A stretch of 64,000 nt of DNA from Fuerstiella sp041398845 (GCA_041398845.1 JAWKTZ010000007.1:868001-932000), one strand, 5' to 3'. Positions 1-9,617 are shown, counted from the stretch's first letter. The notes: generated by a model not told the origin, from the letters alone. Translations and numbers: made by a program.

Positions 1-758
1 TGCCGCACGGCATTGTGCTGGTCACCGGTCCGACGGGTTCCGGCAAGACAACCACACTCTACAGCGCGCTGGCGGAAATCCGGTCGGAACGCAACAAGAT
101 CATTACCACCGAAGATCCGATTGAGTACCAACTGGAAGGCATCAACCAGATTCAGGTGAATCACAAGGTCGGGCTGACGTTTGCCGCGAGTCTGCGAAGT
201 ATCCTGCGGCACGATCCGGATGTGGTGCTGGTGGGGGAAATTCGAGACTTTGAAACGGCCGAGAATGCGATTCAGGCTTCTTTGACCGGTCACATGGTGT
301 TCAGCACATTGCACACCAACGATGCTGCCGGCGCGTTTATGCGTCTGGTAGATATGGGAGTCGAACCGTTTCTGGTGTCCAGCACCGTGGAAGGCATTCT
401 GGCTCAGCGACTGGTGCGGCGGCTGTGTCGAGACTGCTGCGAAGAATATCAACCGGCGTACAACGAAGTGCCCGACGACTTTCCTTTCGACGAAATCACT
501 TACGGAGCCACCATTTACCGACCTGTTGGCTGCCGCAACTGTCGTGGCACGGGATTCTCCGGACGAATGGGCATCTATGAGCTTCTGGAAGCCAGCGACG
601 AGGTTCGCAAACTGGCTCACGACAAAGCCGGCACCGATCTGATTCGCAAAGCGGCTGTTGCCGCAGGCATGAGGACTCTGCGCGACGACGGATGGCGCAA
701 AGTGCTTCACGGGAAAACGAGTATCGACGAAGTGCTGCGAGTCACCAAAGCGGATTAG
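1..758 (+). CDS. gspE: Type II secretion ATPase GspE, C-terminal part (cut by window edge)
   Basis: This is the cytoplasmic hexameric ATPase that powers pseudopilus assembly. The open frame runs in from the left edge (first full codon at base 3), so the N-terminal domains are missing. Visible in order are Walker A GPTGSGKT (about bases 27-50), the Asp box TTEDPIEY, Walker B with DVVLVGEIRD, the His box TGHMVFSTLHTND, and two CxxC pairs (CRDC and CRNC) forming the zinc-binding tetracysteine typical of GspE. The C-terminus is complete. It is first in a run of gsp genes on the same strand, 93 bp before gspF. A PilB-type ATPase is the alternative, but the following genes favour GspE. Confidence 0.93.
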   Translation, partial: PHGIVLVTGPTGSGKTTTLYSALAEIRSERNKIITTEDPIEYQLEGINQIQVNHKVGLTFAASLRSILRHDPDVVLVGEIRDFETAENAIQASLTGHMVFSTLHTNDAAGAFMRLVDMGVEPFLVSSTVEGILAQRLVRRLCRDCCEEYQPAYNEVPDDFPFDEITYGATIYRPVGCRNCRGTGFSGRMGIYELLEASDEVRKLAHDKAGTDLIRKAAVAAGMRTLRDDGWRKVLHGKTSIDEVLRVTKAD

Positions 759-851
759 TGCCACGCACGACCACTGGTCGTTGCCCGGCGTTCGCTTCTG
801 CTGTTTGCCGCAACGCCATCAGCAATCGATGACAACCAATCATTTCAATTT

Positions 852-2060
852 ATGCAGGAATTTGCCTACACAGCTCGCAACATGGCAGGTCAGGACGTCA
901 GCGGCCTGATCACAGCCGAGTCGCGCAACGACGTGATGGCGTTGCTGTCGGACAAGGCTCTGTTTCCAATCGATGTGAAGCCGTCAAAGGCACCGTCGTT
1001 CGGCCTGAAATTCAATCGCCCGATCAAGACCGAACTGCTGGCCAGCACGCTCACTCAGTTGTCCGACCTGCTGGCCAACGGCGTGCCGATGCTGCAGTCG
1101 CTGGAAGTCCTGGTTCAGCAAACTCCCCATGATCGACTGCAGTCTGTGCTGTCGGATATGCGCAGTCGCATTTCGGAAGGAGCTCAGTTGCATGAAGCCA
1201 TGAAGGCTCACAGCGATGTCTTCAACGAACTGACAATCAGTATTGTGCGAGCCGGAGCGGAAGGCGCGTTTCTGGAAGAATCGCTGCAGCAGACGTCCGA
1301 GTTTCTGGAACGGCAGGAAGAACTGCGAGCCAAAATCCGCGGTGCGATGGCGTATCCCGCGTTTCTGGCCACGGCCGGTTCGATTGTCACCATTGTGCTG
1401 ATCGTGTTCTTCGTCCCCAAGTTCGGCGACCTGTTCGCTCAACTGGAACGCGAAGGAACGCTGCCGACGGCAACCGTTGTGCTTCTTTGGCTCAGCGATT
1501 TTCTGGGTAAATTTGGCATTCTGGTCGCTTTCGCACTGCTAGGTGTGGTGATTGCCGTTCAGAAGTGGGCCGTCACACCGAACGGACGGCGGAAAATCGA
1601 TCGCGCGAAAACTCGGTTGCCGGTGTTTGGCCCCATCTTCCTGAACGGAGCGACGTCACGGTTTTGTCGCATTCTGGGAACGCTGCTTCGAAACGGAGTG
1701 CCCATGCTGAAAGCTCTGGAGATTAGCAGCGATTCGTCAGGCAATGTCGTGCTGGGCAGCGCGATTCGGGAATCTGCTGAGAACATTTCTTCCGGTGCAA
1801 CACTTTCCGAACCACTGTCGAAGTGCGGGCTGATTCCATCCAATGTGATGGCCATGATCAGCATTGCGGAAGAAGCCAATAATCTGGAACGAGTTCTGAA
1901 CAATATTGCCGACGGCATCGACAAAAAGGTGGCTCGGCAGCTTGATACAATGGTTCGTCTGATTGAACCGGCGTTGTTAATGGTCATGGGAAGTGCCGTG
2001 CTGTTTGTGATTGTGGCACTGCTGCTTCCCGTGTTTGAAATGAGTACATCGATGGGCTGA
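852..2060 (+). CDS. gspF: Type II secretion inner-membrane platform protein GspF
   Basis: This is the polytopic inner-membrane platform protein that couples the GspE ATPase to pseudopilin polymerisation. At 402 residues it has the usual family length. It has two T2SSF repeats (about residues 60-185 and 265-390). Three hydrophobic segments are visible: near 168-190, 205-232, and 370-396 (ALLMVMGSAVLFVIVALLL). The N-terminus MQEFAYTARN matches the family's usual start, which supports the ATG at 852. It lies between gspE and gspG. Confidence 0.95.
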   Translation: MQEFAYTARNMAGQDVSGLITAESRNDVMALLSDKALFPIDVKPSKAPSFGLKFNRPIKTELLASTLTQLSDLLANGVPMLQSLEVLVQQTPHDRLQSVLSDMRSRISEGAQLHEAMKAHSDVFNELTISIVRAGAEGAFLEESLQQTSEFLERQEELRAKIRGAMAYPAFLATAGSIVTIVLIVFFVPKFGDLFAQLEREGTLPTATVVLLWLSDFLGKFGILVAFALLGVVIAVQKWAVTPNGRRKIDRAKTRLPVFGPIFLNGATSRFCRILGTLLRNGVPMLKALEISSDSSGNVVLGSAIRESAENISSGATLSEPLSKCGLIPSNVMAMISIAEEANNLERVLNNIADGIDKKVARQLDTMVRLIEPALLMVMGSAVLFVIVALLLPVFEMSTSMG

Positions 2061-2096
2061 TGCGGTTGGCTCAGCAATTACGAAAGGAATGCACAA

Positions 2097-2669
2097 ATGA
2101 ACAAACGAAACCTGACCCTGATTAAAGATTCACGCCGCGGATTCACGCTGACGGAGCTGCTGATCGTGATGGCCATTCTGGTCCTGCTGGTGTCACTGGT
2201 CGGTCCGCGACTGCTGGGAAGCAAAGAAAAAGCGGACATCAATTCCGTGAAGACGCAGATCGGAATGTTTCAGTCGGCACTCGAACGCTATGCGATCGAC
2301 ATGAACAAATTTCCGTCGTCAGAACAGGGACTTGCCGCGCTGATTTCGGAACCATCCGCAGACTCAGCAGGCGGTGGTGAGCTGGAAGGCGGTTCAGAAG
2401 GAGCTCCCGAACTGGAAGGCGATGAAAGCGGCGGCGGAAGTTCGTCAAACTGGGATGGTCCTTATATTAAGACGGAAAAGCTGCCCAAGGATCCATGGGG
2501 CAACAGCTACCGCTACGAATTCCCCGCCACTCATAACACTCTGAACGTGCCTGATATCTGGTCACTGGGACCGGACGGGCAGGAAAACACCGAAGACGAT
2601 ATCGTAAGCTGGACGGGTGACGGAACCGCGGGCGAAGGAGCAGAAGTTGCATCGGATGGCGATGCATAG
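2097..2669 (+). CDS. gspG: Major pseudopilin GspG
   Basis: This is the major subunit of the type II secretion pseudopilus. A short basic leader ends in Gly15, followed by FTLTE, giving the prepilin peptidase site with Glu at +5, and then a long hydrophobic helix. The C-terminal part has LPKDPWGNSYRYEFP and DIWSLGPDGQENTEDDI, which match the calcium-binding loop region of GspG. An acidic, Gly/Ser-rich insert of roughly 30 residues (about 83-112) lies between the helix and the beta domain and is longer than in textbook GspG. The gene follows gspF by 36 bp. Confidence 0.93.
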   Translation: MNKRNLTLIKDSRRGFTLTELLIVMAILVLLVSLVGPRLLGSKEKADINSVKTQIGMFQSALERYAIDMNKFPSSEQGLAALISEPSADSAGGGELEGGSEGAPELEGDESGGGSSSNWDGPYIKTEKLPKDPWGNSYRYEFPATHNTLNVPDIWSLGPDGQENTEDDIVSWTGDGTAGEGAEVASDGDA

Positions 2670-2789
2670 GCATCGTACGGAGTAAGATGCACGTACGGTG
2701 CGCGCATCTTTGTTCAAGCGACCAACGGGAGCATCTCGGCGCTTGGAACTTCTTAAGTCAACCGACTTTCCACGCCATTGGGTCAAGGG

Positions 2790-2810
2790 CACTGCCCTTG
2801 TTGGGCAGTG
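2790..2810. other. Hairpin between gspG and gspH
   Basis: CACTGCCC and GGGCAGTG form a perfect 8-bp stem around a 5-nt loop. It lies in the roughly 200 bp between the gspG stop and the pseudopilin signature of gspH. There is no T-run after it, so a partial terminator or mRNA-processing or stability element setting the ratio of major to minor pseudopilins is more likely than a full terminator. If gspH starts far upstream, the hairpin would be inside the coding sequence. Confidence 0.5.
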
Positions 2811-2866
2811 TCATGATGTCCGAGGCGATCTGCAGACGCTTTGAACCAGCAAGCGACTTCCGCCGC

Positions 2867-3625
2867 ATGCCGATGTGCCAATCCAGACGCCAGCGAACCT
2901 GTCGTGGGCGTGGACACTGGAGCGGGCGCGTTGGTGCAGGGCAGGGCGTTCGACCATCGCGCGGCGGATTTTCGCTGCCGGAGCTGCTGATCGTGCTGGC
3001 AATTCTAACCGCCATGACAGCGTTCGCGCTGCCTTCGATGCGCGGGCCGCTGGACAAGAGCCGTCTGCGGTCTTCAGCAACTTCCGTGAAAGCCGCCATT
3101 GCGAAAGCTCGCGCCACTGCCATTCGCCGTGGCTGTGACGTGCTGTTCCGATATCAACCGGGGAGCGATCGCTGGTGGCTGGAATGCTCGGGAACACAGT
3201 TCGGCTCGTCCGTGGGGCTTGACCCCGACGGCACGCTGGATGAACGGCTCGCTGGAAGCGAAAGATCGCCTGGCTACGTTTCTGAGATTATTCGCGAAGG
3301 CCAGCTTCCGACAGGTTGCCGTTTCGTGGAACCCGCCCTGGCAGACGTCACGCAGGCGAATTCAGAATCGATAACAGTTGCGCAGACGGATCTGAATCCC
3401 GGACTTGTCGAAGGGGGTACGATTGGGGCTGACGAGAATGCGGAACCGATTCGATTTCGACCAAACGGCCGCAGTCGTGATGCCGAAATTCAGATTGGCG
3501 GCAGTCGAGACTTCGCGGTGACGATCAAGGTGCGCGGCTTAACGGGAAGCGTTTCTTACACAGCTCCGTTTCGCCTCGCGGCCACAGATCTGCCGGACAA
3601 CATGGCGACAGAGGATTCCAACTGA
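2867..3625 (+). CDS. gspH: Minor pseudopilin GspH
   Basis: This is a minor pseudopilin thought to sit near the pseudopilus tip. The signature GGFSLPE followed by a hydrophobic stretch (LLIVLAILTAMTAFALP) gives a cleavage site with Glu at +5. The first part of the mature domain (SSATSVKAAIAKARATAIRRG) resembles GspH/FimT. The start is uncertain: the frame is open back to an ATG at 2687, but that part is Cys/Arg-rich and unlike a leader, so the ATG at 2867 or 2873 is preferred. The stop overlaps the gspI start (ATGA). Confidence 0.82.
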   Translation: MPMCQSRRQRTCRGRGHWSGRVGAGQGVRPSRGGFSLPELLIVLAILTAMTAFALPSMRGPLDKSRLRSSATSVKAAIAKARATAIRRGCDVLFRYQPGSDRWWLECSGTQFGSSVGLDPDGTLDERLAGSERSPGYVSEIIREGQLPTGCRFVEPALADVTQANSESITVAQTDLNPGLVEGGTIGADENAEPIRFRPNGRSRDAEIQIGGSRDFAVTIKVRGLTGSVSYTAPFRLAATDLPDNMATEDSN

Positions 3626-4227
3626 TGCGAATTCTTCGCCCCACAGGTTCTCAACGCTCCCTGGCTTCGAGAAGCGGCTTCAGCCTGATCGAAATCATTC
3701 TGGCGACCGCCATTCTGATGGGCAGCGTCATCGTATTGGCTCGACTGGCGGGAATGGGGCGATCGATGGCTCAGAAAGCCAGCTTGCTGTCGCACGCACA
3801 ACGCATCTGCGAACGCACGATCAACGAAATCGTTCTGGGGGAACGCCCGCTGCAGGCCGTTGATCGCGCGGTGCTGGAACCCGTCCTGCTGAACAGCCAG
3901 ATGACGACACTCGATGAGCTTACACAGAACGAAGCGTTGCCGACGGACTTCTCACAGGCCCCCGGTGTTCAGGTGACGATTCCTCAACAGCGCTGGCTGC
4001 ATTCTGTTGTCGTAAATCCGATAAGAAACATGCCGGAACTTGTGAGAGTTACCGTGACTGTTGAACCGGATCTTTCTGAACAGTTCATTGCACAGCCGGA
4101 GACCGACGACGTTGATTCAGCCGCGAACAGTCGCCGGAATCGGTTTGCGCTGAGCCGCCTGGTTCGCAGTTCGTCCGGCAGCAGCGATGACAGTTCGGAC
4201 GCCTTTGGCTTTGCGGGGAGCTTCTGA
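3625..4227 (+). CDS. gspI: Minor pseudopilin GspI
   Basis: This 200-residue minor pseudopilin has a basic leader and the site SGFSLIE (Glu at +5), then a hydrophobic helix IILATAILMGSVIVLARLAG. Its place between GspH- and GspJ-type genes and the 'RICERTINEIVLG' region fit GspI, which forms the tip complex with GspJ and GspK. Its ATG overlaps the gspH stop by one base and its stop overlaps the gspJ ATG in the same way, indicating coupled translation. The C-terminus is Ser-rich. Confidence 0.86.
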   Translation: MRILRPTGSQRSLASRSGFSLIEIILATAILMGSVIVLARLAGMGRSMAQKASLLSHAQRICERTINEIVLGERPLQAVDRAVLEPVLLNSQMTTLDELTQNEALPTDFSQAPGVQVTIPQQRWLHSVVVNPIRNMPELVRVTVTVEPDLSEQFIAQPETDDVDSAANSRRNRFALSRLVRSSSGSSDDSSDAFGFAGSF

Positions 4228-5348
4228 TGAAAATCGTCGCACGATCCACGTCCATCAATCGCGGCGGCTATACGCTGGTCGAAATGATCATTGCGATGGT
4301 GCTGGTGTCGGCGTTGATGTCGAGTGTGTGGACGATCATGTCGCTATACAACAGCCTGCTGACAGCGGGGCGAGATCGAACAACGGAAGAACAGCTTGTG
4401 CGCTCTCTGTTCGAGCTGATGCATGACGATCTGGCGAGCGTCAACGTTGCTGAACCGCCGCCGTCGATGATGGAATTCGGTGACACCCTGAACGACACCA
4501 CGTCGGGCACACTGTCTTCCGACGCTGCAACGGCAGAAGCCCTGCCGACGTCACCGTTTGCTGAACAGTCGTTTACTGAACAGCGCAGTCGTGTGGGGGA
4601 GCTGTTTGTCTCGGGAACCTCCACAGCGCTTCGATTGCGAATTCGCTCGTTCGAACCACCCGATGTTCGTCCCGCATCGGACATCGATCTTCTGAATGAA
4701 CTCGGCGGCGGCTCGGCCATGCAGCAGCAGGATGCTGGCAACGTAAAAGAGTTCCAGACGGTCGTTTACCAGATCATTCCGCAGGACAGTGGCGGTCCCG
4801 ACGAAACCGCCGTGGCTGGTCTGGTGTCGGGGCTGTACCGTATTCAGGCGGACACTCTGGCCATGGATGCGCTGGAAGCCAGCCAGTCAACGGCCGAACT
4901 GCAGCGGCAGGTCAGCGCGACGGAAGTGTCACGACAGAATCTGTTGCTGCTGGTACAGACAGAAAACGACTCCGACACGACGCTCGATATCGATCCGCAA
5001 CGCGACAGCAATCGATTGCCACAGGCACAGATCGAATCCATTCCGGAAGTGATCGATTGTCGCTTCGAATACTTTGACGGAAGCCGCTGGGTGTCTTCAT
5101 GGACGGACGATCAGTTGCAGGGCATGCCCGCAGCGGTTCGCATTTCACTGGATGTTGTTTCGCAGAAGGATCTGCAGCGGCGAAACGAAACTTACGAGCC
5201 CGCTGCTGCCGAATTGACGGCAGCTACTGAAGCTGTCTCTTTGGGTTCCGCAGACGATTTGTATTCACAGCCCATTGCCGCTCGACGATATTCCAGAACG
5301 ATTCTGTTGAACGCGACGGCCGTCGGCGTTCCGGGAGGTTCTCCGTGA
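4227..5348 (+). CDS. gspJ: Minor pseudopilin GspJ
   Basis: This minor pseudopilin of the tip complex is 373 residues, longer than proteobacterial GspJ (about 200). The leader ends in GG followed by YTLVE (Glu at +5) and a hydrophobic helix. The late segment with VIDCRFEYFDGSRWVSSW and then MPAAVRISLDV matches the GspJ C-terminal domain. The extra length lies in a polar central region (about residues 75-240). It overlaps gspI by one base and gspK by four bases (GTGA). Confidence 0.88.
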   Translation: MKIVARSTSINRGGYTLVEMIIAMVLVSALMSSVWTIMSLYNSLLTAGRDRTTEEQLVRSLFELMHDDLASVNVAEPPPSMMEFGDTLNDTTSGTLSSDAATAEALPTSPFAEQSFTEQRSRVGELFVSGTSTALRLRIRSFEPPDVRPASDIDLLNELGGGSAMQQQDAGNVKEFQTVVYQIIPQDSGGPDETAVAGLVSGLYRIQADTLAMDALEASQSTAELQRQVSATEVSRQNLLLLVQTENDSDTTLDIDPQRDSNRLPQAQIESIPEVIDCRFEYFDGSRWVSSWTDDQLQGMPAAVRISLDVVSQKDLQRRNETYEPAAAELTAATEAVSLGSADDLYSQPIAARRYSRTILLNATAVGVPGGSP

Positions 5349-6982
5349 ATCCTGCCCGTTTACAAGCCAGCGCTGGTTCGGCACTGGCGCGTCCGTCGGT
5401 TCCCCCGCGCCGCGGCGTGGTGCTGATTGTGGTACTGGTGCTGGTGGTGATGATCGCGTTTGCCGGGTTTGGTTTTGTTTCGGAGATGACAAGCGAATAC
5501 GAAGCCACTCGCATCAACGGCGATCTGCTGCAGGCTCAGCAGGTCATGGCCAGTGCTGAAAGCTACCTGCTGGCTCACGTTGATCGACAGCATCAACCGC
5601 AGGAAGAAACTTCGCTGGAATCTGTGCCGCCGGAAAGTGTGAATCCCTTTCAGGCCGTCACGCTGACGTCGCTGAGCGACTCTGCAACCACGATTGGTAC
5701 AGCCCCGGCAGATACGGAATGGCGTTTTGCGGTCATCCGCAATCTCTCAGCGTTTGACGCTCAGCAGCAGGGAACTCAGGCCGGTGGGGCCACGGAAGAG
5801 ATCGAGCTTCTCAATAACTTTGAAGCCTTTGCCGTTCCGGAATTTGGCCTGTTAAATGAATCGGCCAAACTGAATCTGGGGCGAGTTTTGTATTGGGACA
5901 CGGTGGAACCCGGTCGCGGTCGCCGGGCGTTGCTGCACATTCCAGGAATGAGCGAAGAAGCGGCCGATTGCCTTCTGGACTGGATCGACGCCGACGATAC
6001 ACCTCGCCCATCCGGTGCTGAACAGAATGAATACCGACAACAGCAATCCAGCGTGGTGCCTCGCAACGGACTGCCGCAGGCATTGACCGAGCTGCTGCTT
6101 GTCCGAGGCGTTAGCCGGACCGCGTTTTTGGGCTCTGGTGAAACAGCGGAAGGCAGCCCGTCTGCCGGCTGGGAGAAGTACCTGACACTCACTTCTGCTG
6201 AATCGACGCAGGGCAATCCTCCCAAAACTGTTCTCAACCAGCTCACCCTGTCGGATCTGGCCGACATGGAGAAAGACCTGGCAGCCGCGGTGTCTCCCGA
6301 TGTGGCTCGTTATGTCGTGCTGGCTGTGATGGTCGGAGTGACTTCTGCTTCCGAGTCGTTCGAATCGTTGCCAGCGACTAACCCGCTGGCCGTCGATCTG
6401 ACATCGCTGCCTGTTGTTTCCGTCAACGCGATGCTGGAACTGCCGGACTTGATCGACAGTTCTGTTGTGGTGAACCAGCCGGGAAATCGACAACGAGTTG
6501 CCAGTCCGCTCAGGTCCGATGATCCCGAATCGCTGCGACTGTTTGCTCGCCTGGAACAGTTGGTGACGACAGTCGACACCACTCTGCCGGTCGTGCGAGG
6601 ACGAGTGAACATTTTACTCGCCAGCGAAGAAGTCCTGCGGGCACTCACAGATGACCCGGCCATGGCATCGCAGATCGTGCAGCAACGGCAGTCGTTGTCC
6701 GACGACGAACGCCACAGCTCGGCATGGCTGCTGTCGCGGCATGTTGTTGACCTGCCGACGTATCGCCGTCTTTATGCCGACATGACAACCGGTGGTAACG
6801 TTTTTACCGGTGAAATTCTCGTTTACCGAGCCGTGGGAGGACCATTCCTGCGTCGCAAAATCACAATCGATGCTGCCAATGGCTCAGCACGACGGGTAAA
6901 CTGGCAGGATAAGACATCTCTGCCACTGCCGTTGACATTGCAACAGTTGGAACCACAGGAAGAATTGTTTGCGGTCGACTAG
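5345..6982 (+). CDS. gspK: Minor pseudopilin GspK
   Basis: This is the large pseudopilin that caps the tip complex. It starts at a GTG overlapping the gspJ stop. The RRGVVLIVVLVLVVMIAF segment (about residues 19-36) is the pseudopilin helix without the usual Glu at +5, as is common for GspK. At 545 residues it is longer than typical GspK (about 320-370). The region around 165-230, with LNESAKLNL and CLLDWIDADDTPRPSGAE, matches the family core (the 'DWxDxD' stretch). It is the last of five consecutive pseudopilin genes. Confidence 0.9.
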   Translation: MNPARLQASAGSALARPSVPPRRGVVLIVVLVLVVMIAFAGFGFVSEMTSEYEATRINGDLLQAQQVMASAESYLLAHVDRQHQPQEETSLESVPPESVNPFQAVTLTSLSDSATTIGTAPADTEWRFAVIRNLSAFDAQQQGTQAGGATEEIELLNNFEAFAVPEFGLLNESAKLNLGRVLYWDTVEPGRGRRALLHIPGMSEEAADCLLDWIDADDTPRPSGAEQNEYRQQQSSVVPRNGLPQALTELLLVRGVSRTAFLGSGETAEGSPSAGWEKYLTLTSAESTQGNPPKTVLNQLTLSDLADMEKDLAAAVSPDVARYVVLAVMVGVTSASESFESLPATNPLAVDLTSLPVVSVNAMLELPDLIDSSVVVNQPGNRQRVASPLRSDDPESLRLFARLEQLVTTVDTTLPVVRGRVNILLASEEVLRALTDDPAMASQIVQQRQSLSDDERHSSAWLLSRHVVDLPTYRRLYADMTTGGNVFTGEILVYRAVGGPFLRRKITIDAANGSARRVNWQDKTSLPLPLTLQQLEPQEELFAVD

Positions 6983-7083
6983 CATTCGTCGTCGTGTTGT
7001 TGATGTCGGCTACGGGTTAAACGGTGGGTTTGGCAGCCCGGTACGTATCTCACTTGTATCACCCATTTCATGATGAACGAAGC

Positions 7084-8703
7084 ATGAAATCACTGGCCAT
7101 TAGTTGGAACGCTTCTCTTGTTCGATTCGTGCTGGGCGAATCGACAAAAGGCAACGCGCTGCGCGTGCTGCAGTCGGGTGAACGTCTGCTTTACGGTGAG
7201 CCGACTGCAGAAGGGGCTGAGACGAGCCAGAACTCAGGGCCGGGCAGCGAGTCTCCCGATGCTGCGAAGATGGGAAATCTTCCTGCCGCTCTGCTGACGG
7301 CAGTTCAGTCGATCGTTCGTGAGCACAAGGCGAGCAAAGCCAGGCTGCTGATCTGTGTGAATCGCGGTCTGGTGGAGGCCGCTTCGTTTTCTGTGCCACC
7401 GGCCGATGCTCGGGAACTTCCGGTCATTGTGAATAACATGGCCAGTCGACATCTGTCCGGTCTTTCCAAAGACTGCGTGGTGGACTTCGTTCCGCAAACC
7501 GATGCGGATGGTCGAACCGTTCGCGTGACGGCCGTGGCTCTGCCCAAAGTCGAACAGGATCTGGTGAAGCGGCTGGCCAAAGAATCCGGGTGTGCCGAAG
7601 CGCGAGCCATCGTGGTGACTCATCCGCTGCGATTGTTTGCTCCGCCGGGCGACGCGACGGGCAGCTCTGTTTCTTTGGTTGTCAGCAAAGGTCGCCAGTC
7701 CGGCCAGTTGTTGCTGGTCCGAGGTGGAAGCCCGTTTTTGTCTCGATCGCTGCGACTGCCTCGCGGCGTGAAAGGCGAACGCGAAGCCGTTCATCTGGCG
7801 GCGGAAGTTCAGAAGACGCTGTTCGCCATGGAAAGTGACGCCGGCGAAGACCTGGACATCACCGACGCCGTTGTGATTGGTGCGGAAATCGAATGCTCAT
7901 CGTTGCAGGCAGAACTTTCAACTCAATTGGGAATGGAGGTTCGACGAGTCTCCGCGACCTCCGTGGTGGAAGGCGAAGTGGGCGAGGCGGCCGTCAGTGC
8001 ATATGCACCTTTGATTGCCGCGTGTGCCGAAGACACTCTGAAAATCCCACCCGCCGTCGATTTTCTGAATCCTCGTCAACCGCCGAAAACGGTCAGTCGC
8101 ACGCAGAAGATTCTGGCCATTGCGGCTGCGTTGCTGCTGTTGCTGGGTGGCGGCTGGTACTACGTTAACTCGATGTTTGCAGAAGCTCGCGCCGAAAATG
8201 TTCGGCTGAAGGCTCGCAGCCAGGAACTGGACGAACTGGTCAAAGATACGCGTTCCAAACGCAATCTGGCGAAGGTTCTGGCAGCCTGGGAAGGCAACCG
8301 CATCAGTTGGCTGGACGAACTTCGCGACCTGACCATTCGCACGCCATCCAGTCCGGATCTGACCATTGATCAGTTCTCTGCGGCAGCATCCGGTTCAGAT
8401 TTTGTTGTGAGCTTTCGCGGTACCAGTCAGCGTCCGGAAGTGATTCGGGCGATGGAAGAACAACTTCGAGACAAATATCATTCTCCGAAAACGCCCGGCA
8501 TTCGCGAAGTACGCGTCGGACGGGACAGTCAGTGGGTCTTTCAGACCACCATGGGCGTCAAGCACCGTCCGAAGAATACGTACACCAGCCACCTGCCGGA
8601 CAAGGAGGCATCGCCGGACCCACCGCCGGAAAACTCAGCGAAGAAAACGCCCGGTCGATCGGCCAGTGTTGCGGCAACGGCTGCACCGAAGGAGCGGCCA
8701 TGA
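7084..8703 (+). CDS. gspL: GspL-like (PilM/PilN-type) secretion protein
   Basis: This protein is 539 residues from the ATG at 7084; an in-frame GTG at 7024 would add 20 residues with no pilus-protein character. The N-terminal two thirds begins MKSLAISWNASLVRFVL and looks like the actin-like ASKHA fold of PilM/GspL. One membrane segment (about 341-359, ILAIAAALLLLLGGGWYYV) is followed by a coiled coil and a small domain like PilN/GspL-C. It would anchor the GspE ATPase to the membrane. Its place between gspK and a GspM-like gene supports GspL. The stop overlaps the next start (ATGA). Confidence 0.8.
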   Translation: MKSLAISWNASLVRFVLGESTKGNALRVLQSGERLLYGEPTAEGAETSQNSGPGSESPDAAKMGNLPAALLTAVQSIVREHKASKARLLICVNRGLVEAASFSVPPADARELPVIVNNMASRHLSGLSKDCVVDFVPQTDADGRTVRVTAVALPKVEQDLVKRLAKESGCAEARAIVVTHPLRLFAPPGDATGSSVSLVVSKGRQSGQLLLVRGGSPFLSRSLRLPRGVKGEREAVHLAAEVQKTLFAMESDAGEDLDITDAVVIGAEIECSSLQAELSTQLGMEVRRVSATSVVEGEVGEAAVSAYAPLIAACAEDTLKIPPAVDFLNPRQPPKTVSRTQKILAIAAALLLLLGGGWYYVNSMFAEARAENVRLKARSQELDELVKDTRSKRNLAKVLAAWEGNRISWLDELRDLTIRTPSSPDLTIDQFSAAASGSDFVVSFRGTSQRPEVIRAMEEQLRDKYHSPKTPGIREVRVGRDSQWVFQTTMGVKHRPKNTYTSHLPDKEASPDPPPENSAKKTPGRSASVAATAAPKERP

Positions 8704-9617
8704 AGGTAAATCGACAACAGGTGTTGCTGGGTGTCCTGATTCTGATGGCTGTTCTGCGCGTCGGCGATTTCGTGCTGTCGTCGATGATTCAGGGGCCGTT
8801 GCAGGAACTGCGAGGTGACAACAGCGAACTGCAGGAGACCATCGAGAAGCAGGAGAAGCTTCTGGCAGAAGCTCGCACGGCCGGGCAGCAGATCGAAGCA
8901 TGGCAACAGCGTTCGTTGCCGTTCGATACCGAAACCGCTCGATCGCTGTATCGCAACTGGCTGCTGGACATTGTGCGGCAGGCCAGGCTGCGAAGCGCCA
9001 CGGTCGATTCCGGGACTCCGGCAAATCGTTACGGTCTGTATCGAGCGATGCCGTTCAATGTTCAGGCACGCGGCACGCTGCGGGAAATCACATCGGCTTT
9101 GTTTCAGTTCGAATCAGCCGGGCTGCTGCATCGCATTGTCAATCTGCGAATCACTCCCGTTGCCCAGTCCGGACAGTTCGACCTGGCCCTGGGAGTCGAA
9201 GGGCTGATGCTTCCCCAAACGCAGCGGACGTCACTGCCCAAAGGGAAGTCGCAGTTGCTGGCATCAACTCAGGAACGCGATTACGAAGTCATTGCACGCG
9301 ACAACCTGTTCGGAATCGGTATCAACCACCAGGATCCAATGAGCCTGACCATCCTGAGCGGCATCACGTATCGCAACGCCCAGCCGACTGCGTGGATCAC
9401 CGAACAGATTACAGATTCCGTTCACCAGGTGTCAGCCGGCGATGAATTCCAAACGGACGCCCTGCATGGACAGATTCTTCACGTCGACGAAAAATCGATC
9501 ACGTTCAAGTCGGGCGAATTCCTCTACACCATGCAGATCGGCCACAGCTTTGCCGAAGCCCGACCACTCGAACCGGAAGCCGCTGTCGCTCGGGAAACGC
9601 TGAGTTCAGAAGGCTGA
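8700..9617 (+). CDS. gspM: GspM/PilO-like secretion protein
   Basis: This protein is 305 residues from the ATG at 8700, which overlaps the previous stop. It has one N-terminal membrane helix (about residues 8-27), a coiled coil (ELRGDNSELQETIEKQEKL) and a periplasmic ferredoxin-like domain as in PilO/GspM. The C-terminal part (YEVIARDNLFGIG, then SGITYRNAQPTAWI) resembles a PilP/GspC-type domain, which might stand in for the GspC gene not seen here; that is inference. It closes the visible secretion operon. Confidence 0.72.
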   Translation: MKVNRQQVLLGVLILMAVLRVGDFVLSSMIQGPLQELRGDNSELQETIEKQEKLLAEARTAGQQIEAWQQRSLPFDTETARSLYRNWLLDIVRQARLRSATVDSGTPANRYGLYRAMPFNVQARGTLREITSALFQFESAGLLHRIVNLRITPVAQSGQFDLALGVEGLMLPQTQRTSLPKGKSQLLASTQERDYEVIARDNLFGIGINHQDPMSLTILSGITYRNAQPTAWITEQITDSVHQVSAGDEFQTDALHGQILHVDEKSITFKSGEFLYTMQIGHSFAEARPLEPEAAVARETLSSEG

